A DNA stretch of 64,000 nt from Fibrella rubiginis (GTDB taxonomy: Bacteria > Bacteroidota > Bacteroidia > Cytophagales > Spirosomataceae), in assembly GCF_017353185.1 (NCBI RefSeq), contig NZ_JAFMYV010000002.1, positions 186,001 to 250,000 on the forward strand, given 5' to 3'. This document shows, piece after piece, positions 16,869 to 25,513 of this stretch (positions within the stretch are counted from its first letter, which is position 1; each line of letters starts with the position of its first letter). A program made the position numbers and the translations under genes. The notes under the pieces were generated by a model. The model made no database searches, was not told the origin of the DNA, and was given only the letters and a program-made list of their open reading frames with translations.

Positions 16869-18086
16869 ATGATTCAATCTATTCGTGCGGCGTATAACGC
16901 GGCCTTCACACCCGAACGGTATGCGGCGTTCCTGAACAAAATAGAGGCCGACTACCCTGGTCAGCTCGACTTTCGGGTGGCCGAAACGCCGGTCTTTGTG
17001 CCGAAGGCGTTCACCAACAAACTGCTGTCGGCCTGCGATGCTATTGTGGACACCATTACGGCCCCTGACTATCGCGCCCTGACCGGGGCGGCTATTCCGC
17101 CGCATCAGCGGGTGCCCAACGAAACGCCGCACACCACGTTTCTGGCCGTCGACTTCGCCGTTTGCCGAAATGAGCAGTCGGGGGAGCTAGAGCCGCAACT
17201 AATAGAACTGCAGGGGTTTCCGTCGCTCTATGGCTTTCAGGCGTATTTGTCCGAGACGTTCCGAAGCATCTTTTCGGTGCCTGAGACTGTGTCGCACCTG
17301 TTTGGCGTAGAGACCAACGCCGACTACGTGGCCGAACTGCGCGACCTGATTCTGGGCGACTGCCAGCCGGAAGAAGTGATCCTGCTGGAAATTTTCCCCG
17401 AAAAGCAAAAAACCCGAGTCGACTTTGCGCTCACGAAGCACTATGTGGGCATCGACGCGGTGTGCCTGACAAAGATCAGGAAGGAGGGCCGAGCCTTGTT
17501 TTACGAAAAAGACGGGCGGCAAATTCGGATCAAACGTATTTATAACCGCCTCATTTTCGACGAACTGGAGGCCATGGAGAACCTGCAGGCCGAACGCGGC
17601 CCGACTGGGTTTCACCTTACCGACGACGTCGACGTGGTGTGGGTGGGGCATCCGAACTGGTTTTTCCGCATCAGCAAGTACACGTTGCCACTGCTGAACA
17701 GCCCATACGTGCCCAAAAGCTATTTTTTGAGCGAGCTGACCACACCGCCCGCTGATCTGGAAAACTACGTATTAAAGCCGCTGTTTTCGTTTGCCGGCAG
17801 CGGCGTAACCATCAACGTGACCCCCGCCGACATTGAGGCGATTCCGGTGGCCCAGCGCGGCAACTACCTGCTGCAACGCAAGGTGCGCTACGAACCGGTC
17901 ATTACTACCCCCGACGGGAGCGGGGTGAAGTGTGAAATCAGGCTGCTGTTTATCTGGCCCGACGGTGATGCCAAACCCAAACTTATCACTAACCTGGCCC
18001 GCCTCAGCCGGGGTGAGATGATTGGTGTGCGCTTCAACAAAGACTTCGACTGGGTGGGCGGCACCATTGCTTTTTTTGAGCAGTAA
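16869..18086 (+). CDS. ATP-grasp-like ligase of the amide-ligase cassette
   Basis: 405 residues, not matched to a named enzyme. The acidic segment LEPQLIELQGFPSLYGFQ, the basic residues in GRQIRIKRIYNRL, and late segments NYVLKPLFSFAGSGV and KCEIRLLFIWPDG resemble ATP-grasp ligases of the glutathionylspermidine-synthase or circularly permuted type, in which Lys and acidic residues bind ATP-Mg. It would ligate a second amine or amino acid to the product of the first gene. Genomic linkage with GCS2 and amidotransferase genes supports a shared pathway. Fold assignment is an inference from pattern and needs a profile search. Confidence 0.65.
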   Translation: MIQSIRAAYNAAFTPERYAAFLNKIEADYPGQLDFRVAETPVFVPKAFTNKLLSACDAIVDTITAPDYRALTGAAIPPHQRVPNETPHTTFLAVDFAVCRNEQSGELEPQLIELQGFPSLYGFQAYLSETFRSIFSVPETVSHLFGVETNADYVAELRDLILGDCQPEEVILLEIFPEKQKTRVDFALTKHYVGIDAVCLTKIRKEGRALFYEKDGRQIRIKRIYNRLIFDELEAMENLQAERGPTGFHLTDDVDVVWVGHPNWFFRISKYTLPLLNSPYVPKSYFLSELTTPPADLENYVLKPLFSFAGSGVTINVTPADIEAIPVAQRGNYLLQRKVRYEPVITTPDGSGVKCEIRLLFIWPDGDAKPKLITNLARLSRGEMIGVRFNKDFDWVGGTIAFFEQ

Positions 18087-18114
18087 TCAGGTCAAAACCA
18101 GCCGACCTGTTTTC

Positions 18115-19254
18115 TCACTGGCCAATACGTACCTGATATGCCACCCAGGGAATTAGAGTAAACTGGGGCGTGCTAAAATACCGGCTGAAGGTGATGGGTA
18201 CGTTGGCCGACAGATCGAACGAGTGGCGTCGACGGTCGAAGCGGACGCCACCACCTACTTTAGCAATCGTGTCGCTCGACTCACCAAGTATGAGTTGGTT
18301 TTCGCTGATAAACGTGATCAGTGAGCTAACCTTACGCACAATGCCAACGGTGAGCAGTTGGCCCGACGAGCCTCGCTCGCCACTGAAGCCTAGCCCAATG
18401 GTAACGTTGTTTTGGCTAGTGCCGAGGGACAGGAGACCCTGTATAAAATTGGTGTTGAAGCCTCTTCTATAGATAAAATCAGTGACGCCATAGATGAGCT
18501 GTCCCTGTACAGCAATTCGGGCATGTTCGCCAAGTGGCACCGACAGCTTGGTAGACAGCCACCCGAATGAGGTGACCGGAAACAAAAACGCTCCGGCGCC
18601 AATACTCCAGTTGTTGGTTATGCCCACATCAAACTGATTGAGGTAAAAAATGCTGTTGCGGTAGTAAACCCGGCCTTTTTCAGCCTGGTAGGCTGTGGGG
18701 GTAAAAGCCATGTACTGCGGAAAGATGTTCGGATAAGCTTCATCGCTGTTCAACCGACCACGGGCTGTATTACCCGCCACTGTGCCCCGTTCCATGCGCA
18801 GCACGCGGTCGGCGGGGACGTATACGGTGCCGATGGTGTTGGTTTTTATCACTACCCGGCTGCTGTCCTGACTGAGCACCTGTCCGCTTAACGTAGTGCC
18901 ATCCGATAGGGAAATCACGTACTGATTAGGTGATAGGGTTGTTTGGCCGGGCCGCGATAGGCCGGGGCGCGTCGCCTCGGTTTGAGTGTAATAGGTCAGG
19001 TCGGCGGCGGGCACTGGTGCGGTGCTGCTGATGGACCCGAAAAGGGCCCGCTCCACGTAGGTGACAGGCCCCACACGCGGTTTCACCACATACATCACGC
19101 TGTCGCTGCGGACGATGCGCCCGTGAATGTGTGAACCGTCTTTCAGCAGGATATAGTAGGATCGGCCGTTGGTGGTATCTACGGGTGAGGTCTGGGCAGA
19201 AGCGGCCGTTAGACTGACCACCAGCAGAAGCGTAAACAGGAGAACTGTTTTCAT
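18115..19254 (-). CDS. Exported protein with repeated LxDGxxxxG modules and a predicted barrel
   Basis: 379 residues from the Met that opens a signal peptide (MKTVLLFTLLLVVSLTAASA); an in-frame Met 12 codons upstream is not preferred. Residues about 25-170 contain two copies of a short beta module: ILLKDGSHIHGRIV with VTYVERALFGSIS, and ISLSDGTTLSGQVL with VYVPADRVLRMERG. The rest has alternating strands with aromatic ends and terminates in QVRIGQ, suggesting an outer-membrane barrel. Between the modules is a PGL-S-RPG segment coded by a 15-bp unit also seen in the neighbouring aminotransferase gene. Function is not recognised. Confidence 0.7.
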   Translation of the reverse strand: MKTVLLFTLLLVVSLTAASAQTSPVDTTNGRSYYILLKDGSHIHGRIVRSDSVMYVVKPRVGPVTYVERALFGSISSTAPVPAADLTYYTQTEATRPGLSRPGQTTLSPNQYVISLSDGTTLSGQVLSQDSSRVVIKTNTIGTVYVPADRVLRMERGTVAGNTARGRLNSDEAYPNIFPQYMAFTPTAYQAEKGRVYYRNSIFYLNQFDVGITNNWSIGAGAFLFPVTSFGWLSTKLSVPLGEHARIAVQGQLIYGVTDFIYRRGFNTNFIQGLLSLGTSQNNVTIGLGFSGERGSSGQLLTVGIVRKVSSLITFISENQLILGESSDTIAKVGGGVRFDRRRHSFDLSANVPITFSRYFSTPQFTLIPWVAYQVRIGQ

Positions 19255-19284
19255 AAAAGGGCACGTTAGAAAAGGGAGTTTAGC

Positions 19285-19333
19285 GTTCAAGGTCTAACGT
19301 CTAAAGTTGGCGGACCGGTCCGCCAACTTTAGA
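19285..19333. repeat. 34-bp loopless palindrome with heptamer flank, divergent region
   Basis: Heptamers GTTCAAG, GTCTAAC and GTCTAAA (19285-19305) run into a perfect palindrome at 19300-19333 centred on GGACC-GGTCC. It lies between the divergent exported-protein and aminotransferase genes. Position and symmetry would also suit an operator or cruciform. Confidence 0.8.
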
Positions 19334-19383
19334 CCTGGAGCCTGGTTTAATGACGCTCAAAGTACAACGACAATATATATATA

Positions 19384-20631
19384 GTGACACATCGTCAGCT
19401 TTTCTTTCAGCATATTGCCCAGACCACCGATTTCCCTTTAGCGTTGGAAATTGACCGCGCCGAAGGCGTTTATTTATACGGCCACGAAGGGCAGGCCTAC
19501 ATGGACCTCATTTCGGGTATTGGCGTAAGCAATGTGGGGCACCGGCACCCGGCCGTATTGGCCGCCATACAGGCGCAGCTTGATAAGTACATGCACCTGA
19601 TGGTCTATGGCGAATACGTACAGGGCACCCAGGCTGAACTGGCCCGGGCGCTGGTCGATACCATCGATGCCGAGACGGCCTATGGACCCATCGACAATGT
19701 GTATTTCACCAACTCGGGGGCGGAGGCTATCGAGGGGGCTATGAAAGTGGCAAAGCGATTCACGGGTAGGAGCGAGTTGATTGCCTGCCACAACGCTTAT
19801 CACGGCTCCACACAGGGTGCGCTCTCGCTGAGCGGCGACGAGAATTTCAAACGAAACTACCGCCCCCTGCTGCCCGATATTCGGCATATTCAGCATGGTC
19901 GTTGGGCCGATCTGCCCCAGATCACTACCCGAACGGCGGCGGTAATTATGGAAGTGGTACAAGGCGAAGCGGGCGTACGGGTGCCCGACCCCGCCTACCT
20001 GCAGGCGGTTCGGGAGCGGTGTACGGCCGTGGGCGCGCTGCTCATTTTCGACGAGATACAGACCGGATTTGGCCGCACGGGTACGTTCTGGGCGTTTCAG
20101 GGGGGGCCGGTCGTGCCCGACGTGCTGGTGAGTGCCAAGGGTATGGGCGGTGGTATGCCCATTGGCGCGTTTATGGCCCCCACGGCGGTGATGAACGTGA
20201 TCAAAAACAACCCAATGCTGGGCCACATCACCACCTTTGGCGGACACCCGGTATCGTGCGCGGCATCGCTGGCAACACTCCGGGTTATTCAGGATCAAAA
20301 GCTCTATGCCGATGCTGAGCGTAAAGGCCAGCTAATCCGGTCGCTGCTAACGCACCCGGCTATACGCGCCATTCGGGGGAAGGGCCTGATGATGGCCGTT
20401 GAATTCGATTCGTTCGAGGTGCTCAAGCCCATCATCGACCGGGCCATTGTGCCTGGCGAAGATCAGCCCGGCCTGACGCGGCCGGGCCTGGCGCGGCCCG
20501 GCATCATTACGGACTGGTTTCTGTTCTGCAACAACTCCATGCGCCTTGCCCCCCCGCTTACCATCACCGACGACGAAATCCGACTGGCCTGTGGGATCAT
20601 AAACGAGTCTATAGCCGGACTGAGTCGATAG
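19384..20631 (+). CDS. Class III PLP aminotransferase (aspartate aminotransferase family)
   Basis: 415 residues from a GTG start. The family signatures are clear: GIGVSNVGHRHP near the N-terminus, NSGAEAIEGAMKVAKRFTGR for cofactor binding, IFDEIQTGFGRTG, and the PLP lysine in SAKGMGGGMPIG. Relatives use ornithine, acetylornithine, 4-aminobutyrate or similar omega-amines; the donor cannot be fixed. Near the C-terminus, two and a half copies of the 5-residue unit PGL-T/A-R (15-bp DNA unit, 20467-20502) look like an in-frame insertion. An alternating AT tract runs up to the start codon. No partner biosynthetic gene adjoins it. Confidence 0.92.
   Translation: MTHRQLFFQHIAQTTDFPLALEIDRAEGVYLYGHEGQAYMDLISGIGVSNVGHRHPAVLAAIQAQLDKYMHLMVYGEYVQGTQAELARALVDTIDAETAYGPIDNVYFTNSGAEAIEGAMKVAKRFTGRSELIACHNAYHGSTQGALSLSGDENFKRNYRPLLPDIRHIQHGRWADLPQITTRTAAVIMEVVQGEAGVRVPDPAYLQAVRERCTAVGALLIFDEIQTGFGRTGTFWAFQGGPVVPDVLVSAKGMGGGMPIGAFMAPTAVMNVIKNNPMLGHITTFGGHPVSCAASLATLRVIQDQKLYADAERKGQLIRSLLTHPAIRAIRGKGLMMAVEFDSFEVLKPIIDRAIVPGEDQPGLTRPGLARPGIITDWFLFCNNSMRLAPPLTITDDEIRLACGIINESIAGLSR
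20467..20502 (+). repeat. 15-bp tandem repeat inside the aminotransferase gene
   Basis: Units CCCGGCCTGACGCGG and CCGGGCCTGGCGCGG are followed by a partial third copy, CCCGGC. They encode PGLTR and PGLAR. A closely related unit occurs on the opposite strand in the neighbouring exported-protein gene near 18945-18972. Confidence 0.8.
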
Positions 20632-20634
20632 TCA

Positions 20635-20676
20635 ATAGTCGGCTTGCGCAGGCATACTAGTGCGCAAGCCGACTAT
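20635..20676. terminator. 16-bp hairpin between convergent genes
   Basis: ATAGTCGGCTTGCGCA (20635-20650) pairs exactly with 20661-20676 over a 10-nt loop. It sits 3 nt after the aminotransferase stop and 6 nt beyond the stop of the opposing gene, so it can serve both. Its loop shares CTAGTGCGCAA with the hairpin at 16771. Confidence 0.8.
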
Positions 20677-20682
20677 CGGCTT

Positions 20683-21075
20683 CTAATGCACGTACGGCGT
20701 AATGAAGGCGTAGAATTGCTGGCGGACGGTGATGAATTGCTGTTCGAGCATCTGATAGCCACTGCGCATACGGCGGTGCTGATCGTCGATGTCCATGCGG
20801 CGCTGCCAGTTGGGCATGCCGTTTTCGGTAGCGTGTTGCTCAGCCTCAATCAGTTCTGACAACTGCGCCATTTGGGTGCGCAACCCCACAAACCATTGCC
20901 GAAACGACCCCGACCGGTTCACCAGTTCATAGTCGGCAGTGCTGTTACAAACCCGGCTAAGCAGCGACTCGAAATAAGATTCCTGATCGGTATACATCGC
21001 CAGCGAACGCAGCCATTGCTGATGCTCCTGCTGGTAGAGCATGAAACGGTCGGTTGAAGGGAGGTTGGCTAACAT
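20683..21075 (-). CDS. Hypothetical helical protein
   Basis: 130 residues, no signal peptide or membrane segment, rich in Gln, Arg and aromatic residues. The composition and spacing (for example QLSELIEAEQHATENG and MLEQQFITVRQQFY) predict a helical bundle, and the gene has normal composition for the region. I do not recognise a family. It converges on the aminotransferase gene through a shared hairpin and has a 27-bp hairpin about 150 nt upstream of its start. Confidence 0.6.
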   Translation of the reverse strand: MLANLPSTDRFMLYQQEHQQWLRSLAMYTDQESYFESLLSRVCNSTADYELVNRSGSFRQWFVGLRTQMAQLSELIEAEQHATENGMPNWQRRMDIDDQHRRMRSGYQMLEQQFITVRQQFYAFITPYVH

Positions 21076-21220
21076 GGGTCAGAGGAGGCGTGTTGGATAT
21101 ACCGGACTAACAAGCTGAATGTTGTTGAACGGAAGAGTAAAAATAGCAACCCCCAGCAAAAACCTACCTAATCACCAGATTATGTTATTATTAATTATTT
21201 AACGGTCGCAGCAGGCTAAT

Positions 21221-21288
21221 AAGTGAATAGCCTGGAGCGCTTCGCGCATGTGCTTTACAACGCGTGAAGCGCTCTAGGCTATTCACTT
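21221..21288. repeat. 27-bp inverted repeat with two wobble pairs
   Basis: Arms 21221-21247 and 21262-21288 pair along their length; the two mismatches become G-U pairs in a plus-strand RNA. It ends about 30 nt from the stop of the gene at 21318. Its arm contains GCGCTCTAGGCT, a word found again in the 75-bp hairpin at 55753. Confidence 0.85.
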
Positions 21289-21317
21289 ACCGGGACGCCA
21301 GACCATCATCTGTTAGA

Positions 21318-22013
21318 CTACTGCTGCTTCTTCATCTTTACCGTTTCGACGTTTTTTTTCTTATTCTCGACATCGGTAAGGGCAGCGGCCTGATCGGTTT
21401 TATTGGTCTCTACGTCTTTCTGCAACTGCTCCAGTTCTTTCGCATTTTCATCGATTTTGCGCAGCAGACGCTCTTTTTCCTTTTTATTGTTCTCAATATC
21501 CCGTACCAGCCGTTCACCATTTCGGACCAGTTTCTGATGATTTTTTTGCGATTCGTTGAAGCCTTCTTCGGCCACGCGCACCTCATCATTAAACACTGTT
21601 TTGGTGGCAAAATCGGTCAGCCATTTATTGGCGGCATCGTAGTTGCCGTTGCCCGGAGACACAAAATTGCCGCTGCCCAGATCGAAGGCGGCAAAGACAG
21701 TTGTCGACTTTTTGTTGCCCTTCACCTGCGACGTAAAATTGACCGGCTCGGCCGAGATGTCGCGCATATCGGCGGTGGTGATCCGGTACACCCCCCGCGA
21801 CGAATTAACGCGGCCGTAAGGCTTAATGTAATCTTCCCATTCTTTTTCCACCTGCCGGTCACTCAGGGGCAGGGTTAGGAAAATGCCTTTGTAAGTTACC
21901 TTGTCAATCACCTGATCACCCGTATAGACCGTTTGGGCAAAGGTGGTGGCAGTAAGGACAAGGAAAAGGGCTGCACTTAGTAGCCCGTTGCGAACGTGCA
22001 TCGTCATCATCAT
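21318..22013 (-). CDS. Exported coiled-coil protein
   Basis: 231 residues from the first Met of MMMTM, leading into a signal peptide ending near TATTFA. A globular part (about 30-130) is followed by a long Lys/Glu-rich coiled coil (about 150-231, e.g. LLRKIDENAKELEQLQKDVE), ending in MKKQQ. It is probably a periplasmic or surface structural protein; no family is recognised. It lies 28 nt after the methyltransferase gene on the same strand and may be co-transcribed. A longer frame running into that gene is not likely coding. Confidence 0.65.
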   Translation of the reverse strand: MMMTMHVRNGLLSAALFLVLTATTFAQTVYTGDQVIDKVTYKGIFLTLPLSDRQVEKEWEDYIKPYGRVNSSRGVYRITTADMRDISAEPVNFTSQVKGNKKSTTVFAAFDLGSGNFVSPGNGNYDAANKWLTDFATKTVFNDEVRVAEEGFNESQKNHQKLVRNGERLVRDIENNKKEKERLLRKIDENAKELEQLQKDVETNKTDQAAALTDVENKKKNVETVKMKKQQ

Positions 22014-22041
22014 TTTTAGGTTCTGTACGTCTGTCTGATTG

Positions 22042-23226
22042 TCAGACCTTCTGCGTAACAAGCAGTCGTTTGTCGTTGTTCGCGAAGGTGGTGGCAAAAA
22101 TGTAGGTATTTCCACCCTCGCGCAAGGCTAATGTCTGCCGTAAACGCGCTACCGTTTCTGGAAAATTACGCACGGTGAGGTTGGCCTGTTGACTGGGCAG
22201 GATTTTCCGTACCTCGGCCCGGTTTGGTTTACAGATGGCCTCTACCCGAAACACCCGCCCCGGAAACGCTGCAACTAGCTCCCGACTGGTGTATAGATGG
22301 CTGTGCGGGGCCAGTTTTGCCAGCCCGAACTGCTGACCAACCAGCCGAAAGGCGCCTGCCTTCAGGACCGCCGCATTGGGTTCATAGAGGTAAGTAAGCG
22401 GGTTTGACAAGGCTACAGGAGCCGATGATTCATCGCCGCGCTTATAGGTAAAAACCTGATTATCAAGGGGAATGTCGCGAAAATTGACCGCCGTCATCTG
22501 CACGTCGGTGGAGGCAATGGGCGTTTGCCCCAGCACAAACAGCGTTTCTTTTACCTCGCCCTGCGCCGCCACCACATGCACCGCCTGCGTAGTGGGCAGC
22601 ACACGCAACGTAGCTTCAATGTCGAGCAGGGGCGCGGTTTTGATCAGCAGCCGGTTCGCCTTGGCCAGTAGCAGCGGCAACTGATTCAGTACATCCGGTT
22701 CACAATCGGCTAGTTGAACAACCCGCCCGCCCCGGTCGTCGCGGCGGGCGGGGTCCAGGTAAGCCCAGTCGGCGGGGATGGAGAGGCGGGCCAGCTGGTC
22801 AAGTCCGTCGCCCGTAATGAAATCAATGGTTGCATGGCCCAGTGCCCGCAGGTTGTGCGCTGCGATGGCCGTCAGCACGTTGCTGCGTTCCACATAAATC
22901 ACCTGGTTCATGCGCCCGGCAAACGCCGCCGTATCCACGCCCATACCCCCCGTCAGATCAATAAGTAGCTCCCCCGACACCAGTGACGCTTTGTACGCTG
23001 CCGTCTGTTCCGACGAGGCCTGTTCCACCGACAACGCCGCCGGAAAGATCAGATCAGGATTAGCGTACCAGTGGGGCAGTTTTTCGCGGGCTTTCTGTCG
23101 TGCCTGAATCTGTTCGGCCACCAGCCTGTAATCCAGCTTAGGCTGGGCCGGTGGGTTTAGCACCAAGGCCCGCACGTCGGCGGTGAGGTGGGTGAGGATA
23201 TAGGCTTGTTCAGGCGCAGGAAGCAT
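22042..23226 (-). CDS. Class I SAM methyltransferase with THUMP-like C-terminal domain
   Basis: 394 residues. The SAM-binding glycine loop is LLIDLTGGMGVDT (about residue 90), followed by the acidic VIYVERS, and the catalytic-like motif WAYLDPARRD (about 155). The C-terminal half (RVFRVEAICKPNRAEVRKILP and VRNFPETVARLRQTL) resembles the THUMP-like domain of a family widespread in Bacteroidota. RNA methylation is the likely role because THUMP-type domains bind RNA; the modified base is unknown. The next gene upstream on the same strand is the hydrolase at 23371, with an octamer-repeat hairpin filling the gap. Confidence 0.83.
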   Translation of the reverse strand: MLPAPEQAYILTHLTADVRALVLNPPAQPKLDYRLVAEQIQARQKAREKLPHWYANPDLIFPAALSVEQASSEQTAAYKASLVSGELLIDLTGGMGVDTAAFAGRMNQVIYVERSNVLTAIAAHNLRALGHATIDFITGDGLDQLARLSIPADWAYLDPARRDDRGGRVVQLADCEPDVLNQLPLLLAKANRLLIKTAPLLDIEATLRVLPTTQAVHVVAAQGEVKETLFVLGQTPIASTDVQMTAVNFRDIPLDNQVFTYKRGDESSAPVALSNPLTYLYEPNAAVLKAGAFRLVGQQFGLAKLAPHSHLYTSRELVAAFPGRVFRVEAICKPNRAEVRKILPSQQANLTVRNFPETVARLRQTLALREGGNTYIFATTFANNDKRLLVTQKV

Positions 23227-23240
23227 GAAGCGAAATTAGT

Positions 23241-23374
23241 GAGTGAATGAGTGATTGAGTGACTGAGCGATTGAGTGAATGTGTGACGGTCCGGCGTCCC
23301 AGTCCAAGCAGTCGCTCACGGGGACGCCGGACCGTCACACATTCACTCAATCACTCAATCATTCAATCACTCAC
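23241..23374. repeat. Inverted repeat with 8-bp tandem units (GAGTGATT type)
   Basis: A 32-bp perfect stem pairs 23269-23300 with 23321-23352. Outside it each arm continues as degenerate octamers (GAGTGAAT, GAGTGATT, GAGTGACT), five on the left and four on the right, so the arms differ by one unit. It spans most of the 144-base spacer and overlaps the stop codon of the upstream hydrolase gene. Confidence 0.9.
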
Positions 23375-24354
23375 TTCCTGAGCAGCCACCACACCAGTCC
23401 TAGGCCGGCTGTGATGCCGATGGCGCGGGCCACGACAAACGACGTGGGCGACGGCATGCTGACGATACCGTTCTCGTTGGTGACGGCGGCTTCCCGCACG
23501 TAACGACCCTCCGACGGGATGGCCCTGTCATTGAATTCGCTCACTAGTCGACCAAGTTCGAGCTGTAAATCAAGCCCGTGCATGGACACGCCATGGCCAG
23601 TACCCACCCGCGCCGGATTCAGCAGCGCCAGCTTACGAACCGAATCGGCGGCGGCGGGCCAGTCGCAGGTGAAGTAAGCGGGTGGGCCGTGGATTTCTTC
23701 GGTTTGGTTGATCACGTCGCTCAGTGAATTCTGATTGGTGGTCACAAACGCATCGCCGGCCAGCAGGGTGCGGTCACTGTCGCGGAAAAGCGAGATGTGG
23801 CCGGGGGCGTGACCGGGCGTATGGATGGCCCGCCAGCCGGGCAGTTCGGGAATGATACCCGACGGGTCGATTGGGCGCAGTACGTCGCTGAAATCGGTGG
23901 GGCCAATGGGAAATATCCACGACATCAGCGACATGCCACCCCCGCCAATGGCCGGGTCGGGTGGGGGGTAGGCCGAGAGGCCGGTGAGGTAGGGGCGCTC
24001 CAGCGGGTGGGCATATACGGGCACCTGCCCCCAGCGGTTCAGCAGTTTACGCAACGAGCCAATATGATCGGCGTGACCGTGGGTAAGCACCACCGCTTTG
24101 GGTGGATTATTCGGGCCAAAAAGTGCCTCAGCACGGTCCTGGATGGCATCGGCATAGCCGTAGAAGCCAGCATCGACCAGTATCCAGTCGTTGCCGGGGC
24201 CGGGACTGCCAACAAAAAAGACATTAACAAACAGGGTTTTGATGCCAAACACGTCGCCCGTTACGTCATAGGGCGTGGCCGAAGTGACGCTGTTCGCTGG
24301 TGGGGCATCAAGTGTAAGGCTACCTGTGGGCTGGGTGGTTTGTCTGTTTTTCAT
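23371..24354 (-). CDS. Metallo-beta-lactamase-fold hydrolase
   Basis: 327 residues from MKNRQTTQ; the much longer upstream frame overlaps the divergent gene and is not used. The metal site is plain: VLTHGHADHIGS, then HTPGHAPGHISL and LLAGDAFVTTN. This is the glyoxalase-II-like branch, which hydrolyses thioesters, esters or lactones. The C-terminus has a single hydrophobic helix, IGITAGLGLVWWLLRK, which would tether the enzyme to the membrane; no N-terminal signal is seen. Its substrate is unknown. It diverges from the paralogue pair at 24452 with 97 bases between them. Confidence 0.88.
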   Translation of the reverse strand: MKNRQTTQPTGSLTLDAPPANSVTSATPYDVTGDVFGIKTLFVNVFFVGSPGPGNDWILVDAGFYGYADAIQDRAEALFGPNNPPKAVVLTHGHADHIGSLRKLLNRWGQVPVYAHPLERPYLTGLSAYPPPDPAIGGGGMSLMSWIFPIGPTDFSDVLRPIDPSGIIPELPGWRAIHTPGHAPGHISLFRDSDRTLLAGDAFVTTNQNSLSDVINQTEEIHGPPAYFTCDWPAAADSVRKLALLNPARVGTGHGVSMHGLDLQLELGRLVSEFNDRAIPSEGRYVREAAVTNENGIVSMPSPTSFVVARAIGITAGLGLVWWLLRK

Positions 24355-24451
24355 CTGGTTGGGCGTTGTGCATCTACTTAACCAGCAACGTAGACCGATG
24401 TTCTTTTGACCGATGGAAAATGCGCAGTTCGGTTTTGTATATTCACGCCCT

Positions 24452-25504
24452 ATGAAGCTGCTCCTCAATCCCATCGCCCTGTGCCTGTGTATGTTGTTGG
24501 TTACAGGAGAATCGGTGGCACAAGTCCCCGACGGCCTGTTTGCGGGCGAGGCACCCCTCTCGTTTACGCTGACAGCCCGGATGCAGGCCATCATGAAAGA
24601 CCGTACCCAACCGGCCCATGATAGCCTGGCGATCAAACACCCGGCCCAGCTTACGTACCTCTCCGATTCGGCCAGTAGGGCTGTGGGGACCATTCCGCTG
24701 GCGCTGGTGGTGCGGGGTAATTTTCGGCGGAAAGCAACCAACTGCACGTTTCCGCCCCTCTACGTCGACTTTCCGAAGAAACGGGTGGCCGGAACGCCGT
24801 TTGCCGGGCAGAACACGCTGAAGCTCGTGACGCATTGCCAGAGCGACGACTATGTGGTGCGCGAATACCTGGTCTACAAACTATATAACCTCATTACCGA
24901 CCTTAGTTTCCGCGCCCGACTGGCCCGCGTGACCTATGTCGAGTCGGCAAAAAAACGCCCGGTCGAAACGCATTGGGCCTTTTTGGTGGAGGATGAGGAC
25001 GACGTGGCCCGTCGTAACAACAGGCGGGAACGAAAGATGCAAACCCCGTTCAACAAGGTCGATTCGCTTAGCTTGGCTACCATGGCGGTGTTTGAGTTCA
25101 TGATCGGCAACATCGACTGGGATGTAGAGAGCCGCCACAACGTACGCCTGATGACCCAGCCCGGTACCGATAAGCTGCCCAGCGTGGTGCCGTACGATTT
25201 TGATCATAGCGTTATTGTGGATGCGGCCTATGCCAGCCGGGCCGACGACACCGGGCAACGAATCTACCGCGGACCGCTGTATCCGGGCTGGTTGCTGAAA
25301 CGTGTGTTTAGCCAGTTTACTGAACTGCGGCCCCGTTTCTACGCCCTCTACACGTCCGACGCCCGCCTGAACGAGGCTTACGTGAAGCAGACCATAATGT
25401 ACCTGGATAAGTTTTACGACCTGATCAACAGCCCCGATGCCGTAAAATCGCGCTTCTTCAGCGGTGATAAAGACGGCGCACTGTTCGCCAGTTTCAGCCA
25501 CTAA
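24452..25504 (+). CDS. Exported protein, first of a tandem paralogue pair
   Basis: 350 residues with a signal peptide (about 1-24, ending in GESVAQ). Blocks shared with the next gene include VRGNFRRKATNC-FPPL, LKLVTHCQ, VREYLVYKLYN, LTDLSFRARLARVTY, VFEFMIGNIDWDV and VVPYDFDHSV. The order of a basic strand, an acidic ED motif, a D-W-x-x-x-x-x-HN segment and a late PYDFD recalls atypical kinases of the CotH type, but this is only a pattern resemblance. It probably acts in the periplasm or on the cell surface. The next gene starts 10 bases after its stop codon, so the two are likely co-transcribed. Confidence 0.65.
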   Translation: MKLLLNPIALCLCMLLVTGESVAQVPDGLFAGEAPLSFTLTARMQAIMKDRTQPAHDSLAIKHPAQLTYLSDSASRAVGTIPLALVVRGNFRRKATNCTFPPLYVDFPKKRVAGTPFAGQNTLKLVTHCQSDDYVVREYLVYKLYNLITDLSFRARLARVTYVESAKKRPVETHWAFLVEDEDDVARRNNRRERKMQTPFNKVDSLSLATMAVFEFMIGNIDWDVESRHNVRLMTQPGTDKLPSVVPYDFDHSVIVDAAYASRADDTGQRIYRGPLYPGWLLKRVFSQFTELRPRFYALYTSDARLNEAYVKQTIMYLDKFYDLINSPDAVKSRFFSGDKDGALFASFSH

Positions 25505-25513
25505 CCAATCGCT

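Noticed and set aside
23241..23374. CRISPR array
   Set aside because: The octamer units are contiguous, degenerate and mirrored, with no spacers.
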